Origin: Lysobacter luteus
GTDB lineage: Bacteria > Pseudomonadota > Gammaproteobacteria > Xanthomonadales > Xanthomonadaceae
Length of the DNA stretch: 64,000 nucleotides
Direction: 5' to 3'
Assembly (NCBI RefSeq): GCF_907164845.1
Contig: NZ_OU015430.1
Location: forward strand, 2,346,001 to 2,410,000
Shown here: piece after piece, positions 40,150 through 50,227 of the stretch
Numbering within the stretch: position 1 is the first letter of the stretch
How the letters are laid out: each line of letters starts with the position of its first letter
Translations under genes and position numbers: made by a program
The notes under the pieces: model-generated
Seen by the model: the letters and a program-made list of their open reading frames with translations, nothing else
What the model was told of the DNA's origin: nothing
Databases searched by the model: none

Positions 40150-41636
40150 GCGCGCGCCTCCATCGCCGCGCGGGCGACCTCGGTGTCGTCGAACGGATGG
40201 CGCACGCCGTCGATCTCCTGGTACGGCTCGTGGCCCTTGCCGGCGATCAGCACGATGTCGTCCGGGCCGGCGATGCCGATCGCGCGGCGGATCGCGGTGG
40301 CGCGGTCGCGCTCCACCGTGACCTCGCGCGCGTCGATGAACCCCGCGACGATCTCGGCGACGATCGCGTCGCCGTCCTCGCCGCGCGGGTTGTCGTCGGT
40401 GACGATGACCACGTCGGCATGGGTCTGGGCAATCGATGCCATCTGCGGCCGCTTGCCGCGGTCGCGCTCGCCGCCGCAGCCGAACACGCACAGCAGCTGC
40501 GCCGACGCATGCGCACGCAGCGAGACCAGCGCCTGCTCCAGCGCATCGGGGGTGTGCGCATAGTCGACCACCACCAGCGGCTGGCGCCGGCCGCGCGCGT
40601 CGGCTCCACCACCGAGGCGGTTCATCCGGCCGTGCACGGGCTGTAGGCGCGACAGCAGCGCGGCGATGTCCGCGGTATCGGTGCCGAGCGCATGCAGCGC
40701 GCCGGCCACCGCCAGCAGGTTGTCGACATTGAAGCGTCCCAGCAGCGGCGAGGTCACCGGATGGCGCCTGTCGCCGACCACCAGCTCGAAGCCGATCCCG
40801 CCGTTGTCGAAGTGCAGCGCCTGCGCCTGCAGCTGCGCACCCGGCGCGCCGCGCGAGCTGTAGCCGATGGCACGGACGTCGTCCGGCAACGCGGCATGGA
40901 TCGCCCGGCCGTGGGCATCGTCCAGGTTGACCACCGCGGCCTGCAGGCCCGGCCACGCGAACAGCCGCGCCTTCGCCGCGCCGTAGCCGGCCATGTCGCC
41001 GTGGTAGTCGAGGTGGTCGCGGCTGAGGTTGGTGAAGACCGCCACGTCGAAGTGGACGCCGTCCACGCGGCCCTGGTCGAGGGCGTGCGAGCTGACTTCC
41101 ATCGCCAGCGAGTGCGCACCCTGCGCGTGCAGGTCGTCGATCAGATCGTGCAGCTGCAGCACCAGCGGGGTGGTGAAACCGGTCGGCACGACGTGGCCGA
41201 CGCGGCCGGCGCCGAGCGTGCCGATGGTGGCGGCGGGTTCGTCCTGCATCCGCCAGGCCTCGCCCAGCAGTTGCACCGTCGAGGTCTTGCCGTTGGTACC
41301 GGTGACACCGACCACGCGCATCCCGGCGCTCACGCGGCCATGGAAGCGGTCGGCCAGCTCGCCCATCCGTGCCCGCAGGCGCGGTACCGCGATGGCGTCG
41401 GCCGGCGCGGGCGTGTCCTCGCTGTCGGGCGGCTCGAACAGGATCGCGACCGCCCCGGCCGCACGGGCCTGCTCGACGAACTTGAGCCCGTGGGTGCCAA
41501 AGCCGCCGATCGCGACGAACGCGTCGCCCGGCTTGAGCGCACGGCTGTCCTGGACCAGGCCGGTAATGGCGAGATCGCCGGGGATGCCGGCGACGTCGGG
41601 CAGCAGCTCGGCCAGCAGCATGCGGCGACGGCTCAT
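40146..41636 (-). CDS. murE: UDP-MurNAc-L-Ala-D-Glu:meso-diaminopimelate ligase
   Basis: Adds meso-diaminopimelate to the stem peptide. The 496-residue product has [14 protein letters not shown] (P-loop), [30 protein letters not shown], and the DDNPRGED motif whose DNPR identifies the meso-DAP-specific type. Start ATG 41636 overlaps the ftsI stop. Confidence 0.97.
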   Translation of the reverse strand: MSRRRMLLAELLPDVAGIPGDLAITGLVQDSRALKPGDAFVAIGGFGTHGLKFVEQARAAGAVAILFEPPDSEDTPAPADAIAVPRLRARMGELADRFHGRVSAGMRVVGVTGTNGKTSTVQLLGEAWRMQDEPAATIGTLGAGRVGHVVPTGFTTPLVLQLHDLIDDLHAQGAHSLAMEVSSHALDQGRVDGVHFDVAVFTNLSRDHLDYHGDMAGYGAAKARLFAWPGLQAAVVNLDDAHGRAIHAALPDDVRAIGYSSRGAPGAQLQAQALHFDNGGIGFELVVGDRRHPVTSPLLGRFNVDNLLAVAGALHALGTDTADIAALLSRLQPVHGRMNRLGGGADARGRRQPLVVVDYAHTPDALEQALVSLRAHASAQLLCVFGCGGERDRGKRPQMASIAQTHADVVIVTDDNPRGEDGDAIVAEIVAGFIDAREVTVERDRATAIRRAIGIAGPDDIVLIAGKGHEPYQEIDGVRHPFDDTEVARAAMEARA

Positions 41637-43591
41637 CGCGCACCCCCGACCGTGACCGGTTCGGGCAGCGCATCGGGCAGCGATGCGGGACCGGACGCGG
41701 TTCCGGCCGTCGATGCAGCGACCGCCGTCGGCAGTACGGGCCCGCTTTCGCCCGCGCCACCCGCGGCCTTCGCACGCTTGGCCTGCTCGGCCGCCTGTGC
41801 CGCGAGCCAGGTCTCGATGTCGTCGGGCGGGACATCCATCAGCCGGAGCGCACCGGCCATCACGTTGCGGAACACCGGCGCGGCGACCGCGCCACCGCCG
41901 TAGCCGTAACCCTTGCTGGAGTCGGGCTCGTTGATCACCACCACCATCGAGAAGCGCGGGTTCTCGACCGGGACCACACCGGCGAACAGCGCGATGTACT
42001 TGTTGGAGTAGCCGCCGGTCGGGCTGAACTTGCGAGCAGTGCCAGTCTTGCCGCCGACGTGGTAGCCCAGGATCGCCGCGCCGGTCGCGGTGCCGCCGGT
42101 CTCGGTGACGGTCTGCATCATCCGCAGGACCTGGTCGGCCACCCGCGCATCGACGACCCGCTCGCCTTCGTTGCGCTGGCCCTTGACGAAGGTCGGCGCG
42201 GTGAGCACGCCATCGTTGGCAAGCGCCGCGTACGCCATCGCGATCTGCAGCGGCGTTGCCGACAGGCCGTAGCCGTAGGACATGGTGCGTTTGTCGGTGC
42301 CGCTCCACTGGCCGGGCCCCGCCAGCACGCCGGACGACTCGCCGGGGAAGCCGCTGCCGGGCTTGTCGCCGTAGCCGAAGCCGTGCACGAAGTCGTAGAA
42401 GTAGTCGTCGGGCAGGCGCTCGGCGAGCTTGGCAACGCCCACGTTGGAGCTGTGGGTGATGATCCCGGTGATGGTCAACGCGCCATAATTGCGGAAGTCG
42501 TTGATCGTGTAGCGGCCATTGGCCATGTAACCCGGCGAGGTGTCGACCACGGTCGCCGGGGTCACGATGCCCTGGCTCAGCGCGGCCGCGATCGTGATCG
42601 GCTTCATCGTCGACCCGGGCTCGACCACGTCGGTGACCGCGCGGTTGCGGCGCGCGTCGCTGCGGTCGCCGTCCAGGTCGTTGGGGTTGAAGCTGGGCAG
42701 GTTGGCCATCGCCAGCACTTCGCTGGTCGCGATGTCGAGCACCACCACCGAGCCGCTGCTGGCGTCGGCCTCGAGCAGGGCGTTGCGCAGCTCACGGTAG
42801 GCCAGGTACTGGATGCGTCGGTCGATGGTGAGCGTCAGGTCGCGGCCCGGCTCGGCGGGCCGCAGCAGGTCGACGTTCTCGATGATGCGGCCCTGGCCGT
42901 CGCGGATGACGCGCTTGGCGCCCGGCGTGCCGCGCAGCCATTCGTCGAACGCCAGCTCAAGACCTTCCTGGCCGGCGTCGTCGATGTTGGTGAAGCCGAG
43001 CACGTGCGCGAGCGCCTCGCCCTGCGGGTAGAAGCGTCGGAACTCGCGCTGGCTGGACACGCCCGGGATCCCGTGGGCGAGGATCTTCCGGGCCTGGCTC
43101 GGGTTGATCCGGCGCTGCAGGTACATGAACTCCTTGTCCGCGCGCTGGGTCAGTTTGCGCGTCAGGTAGTCGGCCGGCACGTCCAGCGCTTCGGCCAGCT
43201 CGGGGATGCGGTCCGGGTGCTTGAGCAGCTCCTGCGGATTGGCCCAGACCGACTCGACCGGCGTGGACACCGCGAGGGGCTCCCCGTTGCGATCGGTGAT
43301 CATCCCGCGCGACGTCGGGATCGGGATTTCGCGCAGCGCGCGGGCGTCGCCCTGGCGCACGTAGAAGTCGTTGTTGAGCACCTGCACGTCGAACGCGCGG
43401 CCGACCAGCGCCACCGAGCACAACGCCAGCGTGCCGCCGACCATCGCCAGGCGGTGGCGCGGGTTGTAGCGCACGCCCCGGCGGGCGCCCCGGACTTCTT
43501 CGCCGCGGAAGCGCGCAAGCAACGCCGCCCACGCACCGCCATGCGCAGGGTTGCTGCGGGCGGCGTCACGGCGGCGGTCGCGGGCGCTCAT
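41633..43591 (-). CDS. ftsI: Peptidoglycan D,D-transpeptidase FtsI (PBP3)
   Basis: Septal transpeptidase. The 652-residue product has a short cytoplasmic tail, one membrane segment (about 50-70), the non-catalytic PBP dimer domain, and a transpeptidase domain with the active-site Ser327 of [18 protein letters not shown] and KTGTARK. A low-complexity Ala/Pro/Thr tail of about 40 residues extends the C-terminus beyond the usual FtsI length. Start overlaps the ftsL stop. Confidence 0.96.
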   Translation of the reverse strand: MSARDRRRDAARSNPAHGGAWAALLARFRGEEVRGARRGVRYNPRHRLAMVGGTLALCSVALVGRAFDVQVLNNDFYVRQGDARALREIPIPTSRGMITDRNGEPLAVSTPVESVWANPQELLKHPDRIPELAEALDVPADYLTRKLTQRADKEFMYLQRRINPSQARKILAHGIPGVSSQREFRRFYPQGEALAHVLGFTNIDDAGQEGLELAFDEWLRGTPGAKRVIRDGQGRIIENVDLLRPAEPGRDLTLTIDRRIQYLAYRELRNALLEADASSGSVVVLDIATSEVLAMANLPSFNPNDLDGDRSDARRNRAVTDVVEPGSTMKPITIAAALSQGIVTPATVVDTSPGYMANGRYTINDFRNYGALTITGIITHSSNVGVAKLAERLPDDYFYDFVHGFGYGDKPGSGFPGESSGVLAGPGQWSGTDKRTMSYGYGLSATPLQIAMAYAALANDGVLTAPTFVKGQRNEGERVVDARVADQVLRMMQTVTETGGTATGAAILGYHVGGKTGTARKFSPTGGYSNKYIALFAGVVPVENPRFSMVVVINEPDSSKGYGYGGGAVAAPVFRNVMAGALRLMDVPPDDIETWLAAQAAEQAKRAKAAGGAGESGPVLPTAVAASTAGTASGPASLPDALPEPVTVGGAR

Positions 43592-43854
43592 GGACGGATC
43601 ACCACGATCTCGGCGCCTTCCGGGAACTTCATGCCGAGGCGGTCGCGCGCGACCTGGTCGATGCGGTTGCTCTCCGCCCAGGTGGCCTGTTCCAGCTGCA
43701 GCCGGCCGAAATCGATGTTGAGTTCGTCGCGCGCCTTCTCCAGCCGGCTGGCCTCGACAAACAGCACGCGGTGACGATGGCGCGCGTGCACCACCGCCAG
43801 CGCCGTGGCGACGTTGGCGACGACCAGCACGGTCAGCAGCAGGCGCGTGGTCAT
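43588..43854 (-). CDS. ftsL: Cell division protein FtsL
   Basis: Small bitopic divisome protein. The 88-residue product has one N-terminal membrane segment (about 4-22, [18 protein letters not shown]) followed by a periplasmic coiled coil (about 30-65) and the end [14 protein letters not shown]. Position between rsmH and ftsI with ATGA overlaps at both ends supports the call more than sequence alone, which is weakly conserved. Confidence 0.92.
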   Translation of the reverse strand: MTTRLLLTVLVVANVATALAVVHARHRHRVLFVEASRLEKARDELNIDFGRLQLEQATWAESNRIDQVARDRLGMKFPEGAEIVVIRP

Positions 43855-44825
43855 GCGGCCTCCTGCAGCGCCGGCTTCTCGGCCACGCGCAGCACCGCGC
43901 TGCGGGCGCGCGGGTTGGCGGCGGTCTCGGCATCGTCTGCCTTCTGCGCGCCGCCGATCGCCAGCAGGTCGGGGGTGAAGGCGATCTCCACCGGCATGCG
44001 GCGGTTGGCCGGCGGCGCCTTGGCGTGGCGGTTGATGAACTGCTTGACGATGCGGTCTTCCAGCGAATGGAAGCTGATCACCGCCAGCCGTCCGCCGGGC
44101 CTGAGGCGCTCCAGCGCAGCGTCGAGCCCGGCTTCGAGGTCGGCCAGCTCGCGGTTGATGAAGATGCGGATCGCCTGGAAGCTGCGCGTCGCCGGATGGC
44201 GGCCCTTGCCCGGTCCGGTGTGAGCGGTTCGCGGCAGTGCCGACGCGATGAGCTCGGCCAGCTGCGCGGTGCGCACCAGCGGCTCCTCGTCGCGGCGCGC
44301 AACGATCGCGCGGGCGATGCGACGCGACTGGCGCTCCTCGCCGTAGGTCCACAGCACGTCGGCGATCTCGCGCTCCTCGGCCTGCGCCAGCCACTCGGCG
44401 GCGCTCTGGCCGGCATCGGGGTCCATCCGCATGTCGAGCGGGCCGTCGCGGCCGAAGCTGAAGCCGCGCTCGGCCACGTCGAGCTGCGGCGAGGACACGC
44501 CCAGGTCGAACAGGATCCCGTCCAGCCCGCTGGCGGTGGCATCCCACCGGGCGAGGTCGGCGAAGCTGCCGCGGAAGATCGACACGCGCGGGTCCGCCCC
44601 GAACTCGCGTTCGGCGACCGCAATCGCTTCGGGATCCTTGTCCATCACCAGCAGCCGTCCTCCGGCGCCGAGTTGGTCGAGCACGCCCCGCGCATGGCCG
44701 CCGCGGCCGAACGTGCCGTCGAGGTAGGCTCCATCCCCACGCACCCGCAGGCCTTCCAGGACCTGCCGGTACATCACGGGAAGGTGGCCGGAAGTCGCCG
44801 AGCGCTCCATGCCACCGTCCGTCAT
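43851..44825 (-). CDS. rsmH: 16S rRNA (cytosine(1402)-N4)-methyltransferase
   Basis: Methylates N4 of C1402 in the ribosomal P site. The 324-residue product has [13 protein letters not shown], the SAM motif [25 protein letters not shown] and the C-terminal [18 protein letters not shown], all family marks. ATG 44825 lies in an ATGA overlap with mraZ; an internal ATG at 44810 is less likely. Confidence 0.97.
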   Translation of the reverse strand: MTDGGMERSATSGHLPVMYRQVLEGLRVRGDGAYLDGTFGRGGHARGVLDQLGAGGRLLVMDKDPEAIAVAEREFGADPRVSIFRGSFADLARWDATASGLDGILFDLGVSSPQLDVAERGFSFGRDGPLDMRMDPDAGQSAAEWLAQAEEREIADVLWTYGEERQSRRIARAIVARRDEEPLVRTAQLAELIASALPRTAHTGPGKGRHPATRSFQAIRIFINRELADLEAGLDAALERLRPGGRLAVISFHSLEDRIVKQFINRHAKAPPANRRMPVEIAFTPDLLAIGGAQKADDAETAANPRARSAVLRVAEKPALQEAA

Positions 44826-45268
44826 AGCTGCAGGTCGAGCAGTTCCTCGCTCAGATCCCCGTCAGACACCGTCTGCTGGATCTGCGCGTGGTGCGCCTGC
44901 TCGCTCCACAGTTCGAACTTGTCGCCCATGCCCAGCAGCACCGCCTTGCGCTCGATGCCCACCGCGGCGCGGTGGCTGGCCGGGACGGTGATGCGGCCGT
45001 TGCCGTCGAGCTCGACGAAGGTGGCCGCGCCGACCAGCTTGAGCTGCAGGTTGCGGTTGACCTTCTTGGCCTTGGGCAGCTTGTTGACCTGGTCGCGCAC
45101 CCGCTCCCAGATCGCCCGCGGGTACAGATAGAGGGAGCCGGACTCGAACGGGTTGTAGGTGATGACCAGCTGGTTGCCACAATCGCGCGCGACGGCATCG
45201 CGGTGGGCGGTGGGCACCGCCAGCCGGCCCTTTTCGTCGATCGTGATGGCGGTCTCGCCCTGGAACAT
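44822..45268 (-). CDS. mraZ: Transcriptional regulator MraZ
   Basis: DNA-binding regulator of the dcw cluster with two AbrB-like SpoVT repeats. The 148-residue product begins [20 protein letters not shown] (first repeat, conserved DEKGRLAVP) and has a second repeat around [15 protein letters not shown]. It forms oligomeric rings and represses its own promoter in E. coli. Three matching 10-bp-spaced repeats lie in the promoter here. First gene of the cluster. Confidence 0.97.
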   Translation of the reverse strand: MFQGETAITIDEKGRLAVPTAHRDAVARDCGNQLVITYNPFESGSLYLYPRAIWERVRDQVNKLPKAKKVNRNLQLKLVGAATFVELDGNGRITVPASHRAAVGIERKAVLLGMGDKFELWSEQAHHAQIQQTVSDGDLSEELLDLQL

Positions 45269-45361
45269 TGCGCACCTGGTTGTTGGCCCGCCTCTGTTGG
45301 GCGGTTTGCCTTACGGGCATACGGTCACTCGAACCGTCTGCGGCCACCGAAAACCACTAAA

Positions 45362-45386
45362 AACCCGGCTTTCCCTCGGATGTCCA
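45362..45386 (-). promoter_or_regulatory. Candidate MraZ operator: three direct repeats with 10-bp period
   Basis: Read on the minus strand, TGGAC (45382-45386), AGGGA (45372-45376) and GGGTT (45362-45366) recur every 10 bp. They start at the -10 element and run downstream, matching the tandem TGGGA-like repeats with 5-nt spacers bound by MraZ in other bacteria. Each differs from the consensus, so this is a probable rather than certain site. Confidence 0.55.
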
Positions 45387-45414
45387 CCTTAGGCACCGCA
45401 AAAATGGTTGTCAA
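45386..45414 (-). promoter_or_regulatory. Sigma-70 promoter of mraZ and the dcw cluster
   Basis: On the minus strand a perfect -35 TTGACA (45409-45414) and -10 TAAGGT (45386-45391) are separated by 17 bp. The expected transcript has a leader of about 110 nt before mraZ. It is the best sigma-70 match I see in the window and is the principal promoter for about 15 kb of overlapping genes. Confidence 0.75.
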
Positions 45415-45469
45415 CAACTTCCGGGGGCAAATTTCACTAGGCACATCAAAGGCTTGCAGCGAACTTCAG

Positions 45470-45493
45470 AGTCTTATTCAAGACTTATCCACT
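45470..45493. promoter_or_regulatory. Dyad plus near-consensus DnaA box upstream of the dcw promoter
   Basis: AGTCTT (45470-45475) and AAGACT (45480-45485) form a small dyad. TTATCCACT at 45485-45493 matches eight of nine bases of the DnaA box TTATCCACA. They lie in the only strongly AT-rich stretch of the mraZ-rnpB gap (45420-45540), about 70 bp upstream of the -35. Binding by DnaA is inference. Confidence 0.4.
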
Positions 45494-45605
45494 AACCGTT
45501 GTTTCGTCTCACATTTTGAGATTTCGGGCGCGTGGAGGCCTTGTGAAGAGACGACGCGGCACGCGGGCCCGTTACGGTGCTGCAGCGCAGCATCGGCATC
45601 CCATG

Positions 45606-45633
45606 AAAAAGGCGCGCCCGGGGGCGCGCCTTT
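45606..45633 (-). terminator. Rho-independent terminator of rnpB
   Basis: Arms AAGGCGCGCCC (45609-45619) and GGGCGCGCCTT (45622-45632) form a very stable stem followed on the minus strand by five T residues. It begins 11 nt after the rnpB 3' end. Confidence 0.9.
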
Positions 45634-45643
45634 CCTGGATCAG

Positions 45644-45998
45644 GGCGGAGCCGGCCGATAAGCCGGGTTCTGTCGTGGGCAATCATTCCTCTAGGCGCAT
45701 CGTCACCGATACGCTCAAGCAACCTACCCGGAGGCACCGCGGGCCGCGGCATTGCCTCCCTATTTGGTCTTGCTCCCGGTGGGGTTTGCCGTGCCGGTCT
45801 GTTGCCAGACTCGCGGTGCGCTCTTACCGCACCGTTTCACCCTTGCCACGCACGTCTTGCGACGCCGTTCGGCGGTCTGCTCTCTGTTGCACTTTCCGTC
45901 GGCTCGCGCCGCCCAGGCGTTACCTGGCACCGTGCCCTGTGGAGCCCGGACTTTCCTCGGCATCCCGAAGGATGACGCGACTGCCTGGCCGACTCCGC
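45644..45998 (-). ncRNA. rnpB: RNase P RNA, bacterial class A
   Basis: Catalytic RNA that matures tRNA 5' ends. On the minus strand the conserved core is complete: GAGGAAAGTCCGGGCTCC near the 5' end (CR-I), GTGCAACAGAGAGCAGACCG, GGGTAGGTTGCTTGAGCG with CCTAGAGGAATGATTG, and the 3' ACAGAACCCGGCTTATCGG (CR-V). The 5' GCGGAGTCGGCC pairs with the 3' GGCCGGCTCCGC as helix P1, fixing the ends at about 355 nt. A TAGACT -10 seven bases before the 5' end and a strong terminator after the 3' end agree. It lies between mraZ and rsmI, as in Pseudomonas. Confidence 0.96.
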
Positions 45999-46004
45999 GG
46001 GCGC

Positions 46005-46010
46005 AGTCTA
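46005..46010 (-). promoter_or_regulatory. -10 element of the rnpB promoter
   Basis: TAGACT on the minus strand sits seven bases before the 5' end of RNase P RNA deduced from helix P1. No good -35 is visible. Confidence 0.5.
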
Positions 46011-46092
46011 CCGGGGTTGGGTGGCTTTGCGGCCGGGCGGGGTCGATCCCGGGAGGGCGAGTTCAGGCTGGCCGGACGGTCCCGCTGCCACC

Positions 46093-46923
46093 TCAGCTCT
46101 CGCCGGCGCCATACAGCGCCTTGCGCGGGGCCCCGCTCAGTTCGGCCGCCAGCTTCGCCGCGGTCGACGGTGGCAGGTGCCCTGCCAGCTTCGCGTACAG
46201 CCGGCGCCCCTCTGCCAGGCTGGCATCGGCATCGTCACCGGCGCCCTCCACCACCAGCACGAATTCGCCCCGGCGCTGGTTGGGGTCCGCCGCAACCGTC
46301 TGGCGAAGCCCCGCCAGGGTGTCGTCGAGCACGGTCTCGAACAGCTTGGTGAGTTCGCGCGCCAGCACCGCGTGGCGTTCATTGCCGAACACCGCTGCCA
46401 GGTCGGCGAGCGACTCCTCGATGCGGTGGGCCGACTCGTAGAAGATCAGCGTCCGTGGCTCCGCCGCCAGCCGCGAGAGGCGCTCGCGCCGCGCGCCCGC
46501 CTTGGCCGGCAGGAAGCCTTCGAACACGAACCGGTCCGACGCCACGCCGGCCACGCTCAGCGCGGCGATTGCCGCGCACGCACCCGGGACCGGGGAGACC
46601 CGTACCCCGGCCGCGCGTGCCGCGCCGACCAGCCGGAAACCCGGATCGCTGACCAGCGGTGTGCCCGCATCCGACACCAGCGCGAGCGACTCACCGCCCT
46701 GCAGCCGCGCCACCAGCTGGGCCGCCTGGGCGTCCTCGTTGTGCTGGTGCAGCGCGAGCAGCGGCCGCTCGAGGCCGAAATGGCTCAACAGCTGCCGGGT
46801 ATGGCGGGTGTCCTCGGCGCAGATGGCGTCGACCGTGCGCAGGGTCTCCAGCGCGCGGGGGCTGAGGTCGCCGAGATTGCCGATCGGGGTCGCGACGACG
46901 TGGAGGGTGCCGGAGGTCTGCAT
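46093..46923 (-). CDS. rsmI: 16S rRNA (cytidine(1402)-2'-O)-methyltransferase
   Basis: 2'-O-methylates C1402, the same nucleotide that RsmH methylates on N4. The 276-residue product has GTLHVVATPIGNLGDLS, EDTRHTRQLL, LALVSDAGTPLVSDPG and VPGACAAIAAL, the SAM/tetrapyrrole-methylase motifs. ATG 46923 is chosen for the MQTSGTLHVVATPIGN start. It is divergent from lpoA, the universal rsmI-lpoA-yraN arrangement. Confidence 0.96.
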   Translation of the reverse strand: MQTSGTLHVVATPIGNLGDLSPRALETLRTVDAICAEDTRHTRQLLSHFGLERPLLALHQHNEDAQAAQLVARLQGGESLALVSDAGTPLVSDPGFRLVGAARAAGVRVSPVPGACAAIAALSVAGVASDRFVFEGFLPAKAGARRERLSRLAAEPRTLIFYESAHRIEESLADLAAVFGNERHAVLARELTKLFETVLDDTLAGLRQTVAADPNQRRGEFVLVVEGAGDDADASLAEGRRLYAKLAGHLPPSTAAKLAAELSGAPRKALYGAGES

Positions 46924-47003
46924 CGAGACGATGGTAGGGGTGGTCGGCGTGCTTGTCTTGCGGGCCACGCAACGGCGTCGCGGACGCCATGCAGGGGCAT
47001 GGT

Positions 47004-47009
47004 TAGAAT
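47004..47009 (+). promoter_or_regulatory. Candidate -10 of the lpoA promoter
   Basis: TAGAAT lies 42 nt upstream of the lpoA start in the rsmI-lpoA divergent gap. The -35 region is not recognisable. Confidence 0.35.
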
Positions 47010-47050
47010 CGCCGGGTCCCCCAAGGAGCGCCGCGTGCGGTGCGCAAGCG

Positions 47051-48421
47051 ATGAATCCAACGCCTTCGATCCCCCGGTTCCACTGGCTTTCGGCGCTGCT
47101 GGTCGCCACCGCGCTGCTCGGCGGCTGCGTCGTCGGTCCGACCCGGACCAGCTCGACCACGCCGGTCCGCGCGCCGCAGCACCCGCTGGTCGCGCAGGCC
47201 AGCGCCCTCGCGGGCGACCCCGCCAATGCCGCCGCGATCAACGCGCTGCTGGCCCAGCTCGACGACGCCACCCTGGCCGCCGAGGCCGCGGCGCTGGCCG
47301 AGGGCGATCCGCTGTATCCGTATGCCGGCCGCGCCCTGTTGCGTCGCGGGCTGCCGCTGCCCCGCCCGTTCGACCGGGTCGCGTGGCAGTTCGATGCCAG
47401 CGCCCGCCCGCCGGCCGAGGCGGACGGCTACCGACCGCCGGTGCGGCTGGCCGTGCTGCTGCCGCTGTCGGGTGACCTCTCCGCAGCGGCCGCACCGGTC
47501 CGTGACGGCCTGCTGGCCGGCTACTACGGCGAGTCCCGCCGCCGCCCGGAAGTGCGCTTCTACGACACCCACGGCACCGCCGGTGGTGCACTGGCCGCCT
47601 ACGACCGTGCCGCGGGTGAAGGCAACGACTTCATGGTCGGCCCGCTCGGCCGCGACGAGGTCGGCGCGTTGTTCAACCGCGGCGCCCTGGCCGTGCCGGT
47701 GCTGGCATTGAACCGCGCCGGCGACGTCCCGCCGGCGGGCAACGCGAGCTTCTCGCTGTCGCCCGAAGACGAGGGCATCGCGGCCGCCGGCCTGCTGCTG
47801 GAGCGCGGTGCACGACGGGTGCTGGTGATCGCCGGCAGCGATGACAGCCAGCGTCGTGCGGTCGATGCGCTGCGCAACCACCTCGCCGAGCACGGTGCGA
47901 CGGTCACCGGCATCGCCAGCGCAGGGATCGCCGACTACAGCCCCTACGCCCAGGCGGAGGGCGGCGTCGACGCGGTGTTCCTGGCGGTGCGCGGCAACGT
48001 CGCGCGCGAGGCGATGCCGCGGCTGGCCCTGGCCGGCCTGGCCGGCGTGCCGCGGGTCGCGACCTCGCACCTGCTGTCGGGCACCGGCAAGCCGGAGGAG
48101 GACCGCATCCTCGACGGCATCGCGTTCCCGGGAGAGCCCTGGACGAGCGGCGGCTACGTCGCCGGGCTGGCGCCGGAGGCCTCGGTCGCCGAGCGGCTGC
48201 CGACCGCGCGCGGCGGTGGCGCCCGCCTGTTCGCCTTCGGTCATGACGCGTGGTTGCTGACCGCCTATATGGAAAAGCTCGCGCTGTCGCCCGATGCCAG
48301 CGTCAACGGTGCGACCGGCATGCTGCGCATCGACGGCTCGGGCAACGTGCAGCGCACCCCGGCGTGGTCGACCTTCAGCGGCGGCGTCGCGGTACCGCTG
48401 GCCAATGCCGGTCGCTACTGA
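47051..48421 (+). CDS. lpoA: Penicillin-binding protein activator LpoA-like lipoprotein
   Basis: Outer-membrane lipoprotein of the LppC/LpoA family, which activates PBP1A from outside. The 456-residue product has a lipoprotein signal (1-26, lipobox LLGGC), a short helical region, and a C-terminal periplasmic-binding-protein fold (about 125-456; [23 protein letters not shown] then [19 protein letters not shown]). E. coli LpoA is about 680 residues, so the N-terminal TPR domain here is much reduced. Neighbours rsmI and yraN confirm the family locus. Confidence 0.88.
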   Translation: MNPTPSIPRFHWLSALLVATALLGGCVVGPTRTSSTTPVRAPQHPLVAQASALAGDPANAAAINALLAQLDDATLAAEAAALAEGDPLYPYAGRALLRRGLPLPRPFDRVAWQFDASARPPAEADGYRPPVRLAVLLPLSGDLSAAAAPVRDGLLAGYYGESRRRPEVRFYDTHGTAGGALAAYDRAAGEGNDFMVGPLGRDEVGALFNRGALAVPVLALNRAGDVPPAGNASFSLSPEDEGIAAAGLLLERGARRVLVIAGSDDSQRRAVDALRNHLAEHGATVTGIASAGIADYSPYAQAEGGVDAVFLAVRGNVAREAMPRLALAGLAGVPRVATSHLLSGTGKPEEDRILDGIAFPGEPWTSGGYVAGLAPEASVAERLPTARGGGARLFAFGHDAWLLTAYMEKLALSPDASVNGATGMLRIDGSGNVQRTPAWSTFSGGVAVPLANAGRY

Positions 48422-48782
48422 CCGGCGCCAGCGTGGCGCAGCGGTCGAGGCCGCGGCGCGTGCCCACCTGATCGACGCGGGCCTGCGACCGGTCGCCGCC
48501 AACGCCAGCTACCGGTTGGGCGAGCTCGACCTGGTCATGCTCGACGGCGACACCCTGGTGTTCGTCGAGGTCCGCTACCGCCGTGACGACCGCTTCGGCG
48601 GCGGCGCGGTGTCGGTGGACTGGCGCAAGCAGCACAAGCTGGTGCGCGCCGCGCAATTGTTCCTGATGCGGCATCGCCGCTACGCCGATGCGCCATGCCG
48701 GTTCGACGTCGTCGATGCCTCCGGCGACTCCGGGGCGCCCGTGCTGGACTGGATCCGCGACGCCTTCCGGCCCGGCGACTGA
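48405..48782 (+). CDS. yraN: UPF0102 family protein YraN
   Basis: A 125-residue protein with a PD-(D/E)XK nuclease-like core: [21 protein letters not shown] supplies E-x-D and E-V-R/K residues, followed by [18 protein letters not shown]. Function is unproven in most bacteria; a nucleic-acid role is likely from the fold. Start ATG 48405 overlaps the end of lpoA by 17 nt, the usual coupling. Confidence 0.9.
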   Translation: MPVATDRRQRGAAVEAAARAHLIDAGLRPVAANASYRLGELDLVMLDGDTLVFVEVRYRRDDRFGGGAVSVDWRKQHKLVRAAQLFLMRHRRYADAPCRFDVVDASGDSGAPVLDWIRDAFRPGD

Positions 48783-48847
48783 CCACCCCACCTGGCCCGT
48801 CGCGACGAAAGCGCAGAATGGGCCGCCACGGCCCGCCTCCTTCCGCC

Positions 48848-50227
48848 ATGCCCTTGCCACACGAACTCGACCGCGAACTGGCCACGCTGCTCGGCGAGGG
48901 CTGGCTGACCGATGCCAGCGAGCGGCTCACCTACGCCTACGACAACTCGCGCCGGCACGCGTTGCCCGACGCGGTGGCGCTGCCGCGGACCCGCGACCAG
49001 GTGGTGGCGCTGGTGCGCGCGTGTCGCCGCCACCGGGTGCCTGTGGTCGCGCGCGGTCGTGGGACCAACACCACCGGTGCGGCAGTGCCGGTCGAGGGCG
49101 GCGTCGTGGTGTCGATGGAGCGGATGGACCGGGTGCTGGACATCCGCCCGGGCGACCGTTGCGCGGTGGTCGAACCCGGCCTGCTCAACGGCGACCTGCA
49201 GGCCGCGCTCGCGCCGCATGGGCTGTTCTGGCCACCCGACCCCACCAGCGCCATGTTCAGTACCGTTGGCGGGAACCTGGCGTGCAATGCCGGTGGCCCG
49301 CGCGCGGTGAAGTACGGCGCAAGCCGCGACAACGTACTCGCGATCACCGCGGTGACCGGTGCGGGTGAGCTGGTCGAATGCGGTACCGCGACCACCAAGG
49401 GCGCGACCGGCTACGACCTGCAGCGCTTGCTGGTCGGCAGCGAAGGCACGCTGGCGCTGATCGTCGAAGCGAGCCTGCGGCTGACGCCGGCGCCTGCCGC
49501 GCGACGCGCGATCCGCGCGATCTACCGTGACGTCGCCGCCGCGGCCGCAGCCGTCGCCCGGCTGATGGCGCAGCCGGTCACCCCGTCGATGCTGGAATTC
49601 ATGGATGCCGACGCGGTGCGGCTGGCGCGCGACGTCGGCGGCGCCGACCTGCCTGCCGACGCCGGAGCGCTGCTGATGATCGAGGCCGATGGTGACCCGG
49701 ACCAACTGCCGCGCGACATCGAAGCGCTGATGGCGGCTGCCGGCGGCGACGGCCTGGTCTCGCTCGACGATGCCGCCGACGAGGCCGCGCGTGCCCGCCT
49801 TTGGGCCGCGCGGAAGGCCCTGTCGCCGGCGTTGCGCACGCTGGCGCCCGGCAAGATCAACGAGGACGTGGTGGTGCCGGTGTCGCGCATCCCGGCCCTG
49901 GTCGATGGCGTGCAGGCACTGTCGCGAGAGTTCGCGCTGCCGATCGTCTGCTTCGGCCATGCCGGCAACGGCAACCTGCACGTCAACCTGCTGTACGACC
50001 CGGCCGACGCCGGCCAGGCCGAGCGCGCCGCGGCAGCGATGTCGCGCGTGTTCGCGCTGGCCCTGTCGCTCGGCGGCACGCTGTCGGGCGAGCACGGGAT
50101 CGGCCTGGCCAAGCGCGAATTCATGACGCAGGCGGTGCCGCCGGCGACGCTCGCCCTGATGCGCCAGCTCAGGGCAGTGTTCGACCCCGACGGCATCCTC
50201 AACCCCGGCAAGCTGCTGCCACCGTGA
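48848..50227 (+). CDS. FAD-binding oxidase, GlcD/D-lactate dehydrogenase family
   Basis: A 459-residue flavoprotein of the VAO family that oxidises a 2-hydroxy acid. The FAD-binding domain (about 40-220) has VPVVARGRGTNTTGAAVP and STVGGNLACNAGGPRAVKYG; the C-terminal FAD-linked oxidase domain ends with CFGHAGNGNLHVNLLYDP, SGEHGIGLAKREF and FDPDGILNPGKLLPP. D-lactate, glycolate and D-2-hydroxyglutarate dehydrogenases share these motifs, so substrate is left open. The stop overlaps the GTG of the next gene. Confidence 0.9.
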   Translation: MPLPHELDRELATLLGEGWLTDASERLTYAYDNSRRHALPDAVALPRTRDQVVALVRACRRHRVPVVARGRGTNTTGAAVPVEGGVVVSMERMDRVLDIRPGDRCAVVEPGLLNGDLQAALAPHGLFWPPDPTSAMFSTVGGNLACNAGGPRAVKYGASRDNVLAITAVTGAGELVECGTATTKGATGYDLQRLLVGSEGTLALIVEASLRLTPAPAARRAIRAIYRDVAAAAAAVARLMAQPVTPSMLEFMDADAVRLARDVGGADLPADAGALLMIEADGDPDQLPRDIEALMAAAGGDGLVSLDDAADEAARARLWAARKALSPALRTLAPGKINEDVVVPVSRIPALVDGVQALSREFALPIVCFGHAGNGNLHVNLLYDPADAGQAERAAAAMSRVFALALSLGGTLSGEHGIGLAKREFMTQAVPPATLALMRQLRAVFDPDGILNPGKLLPP

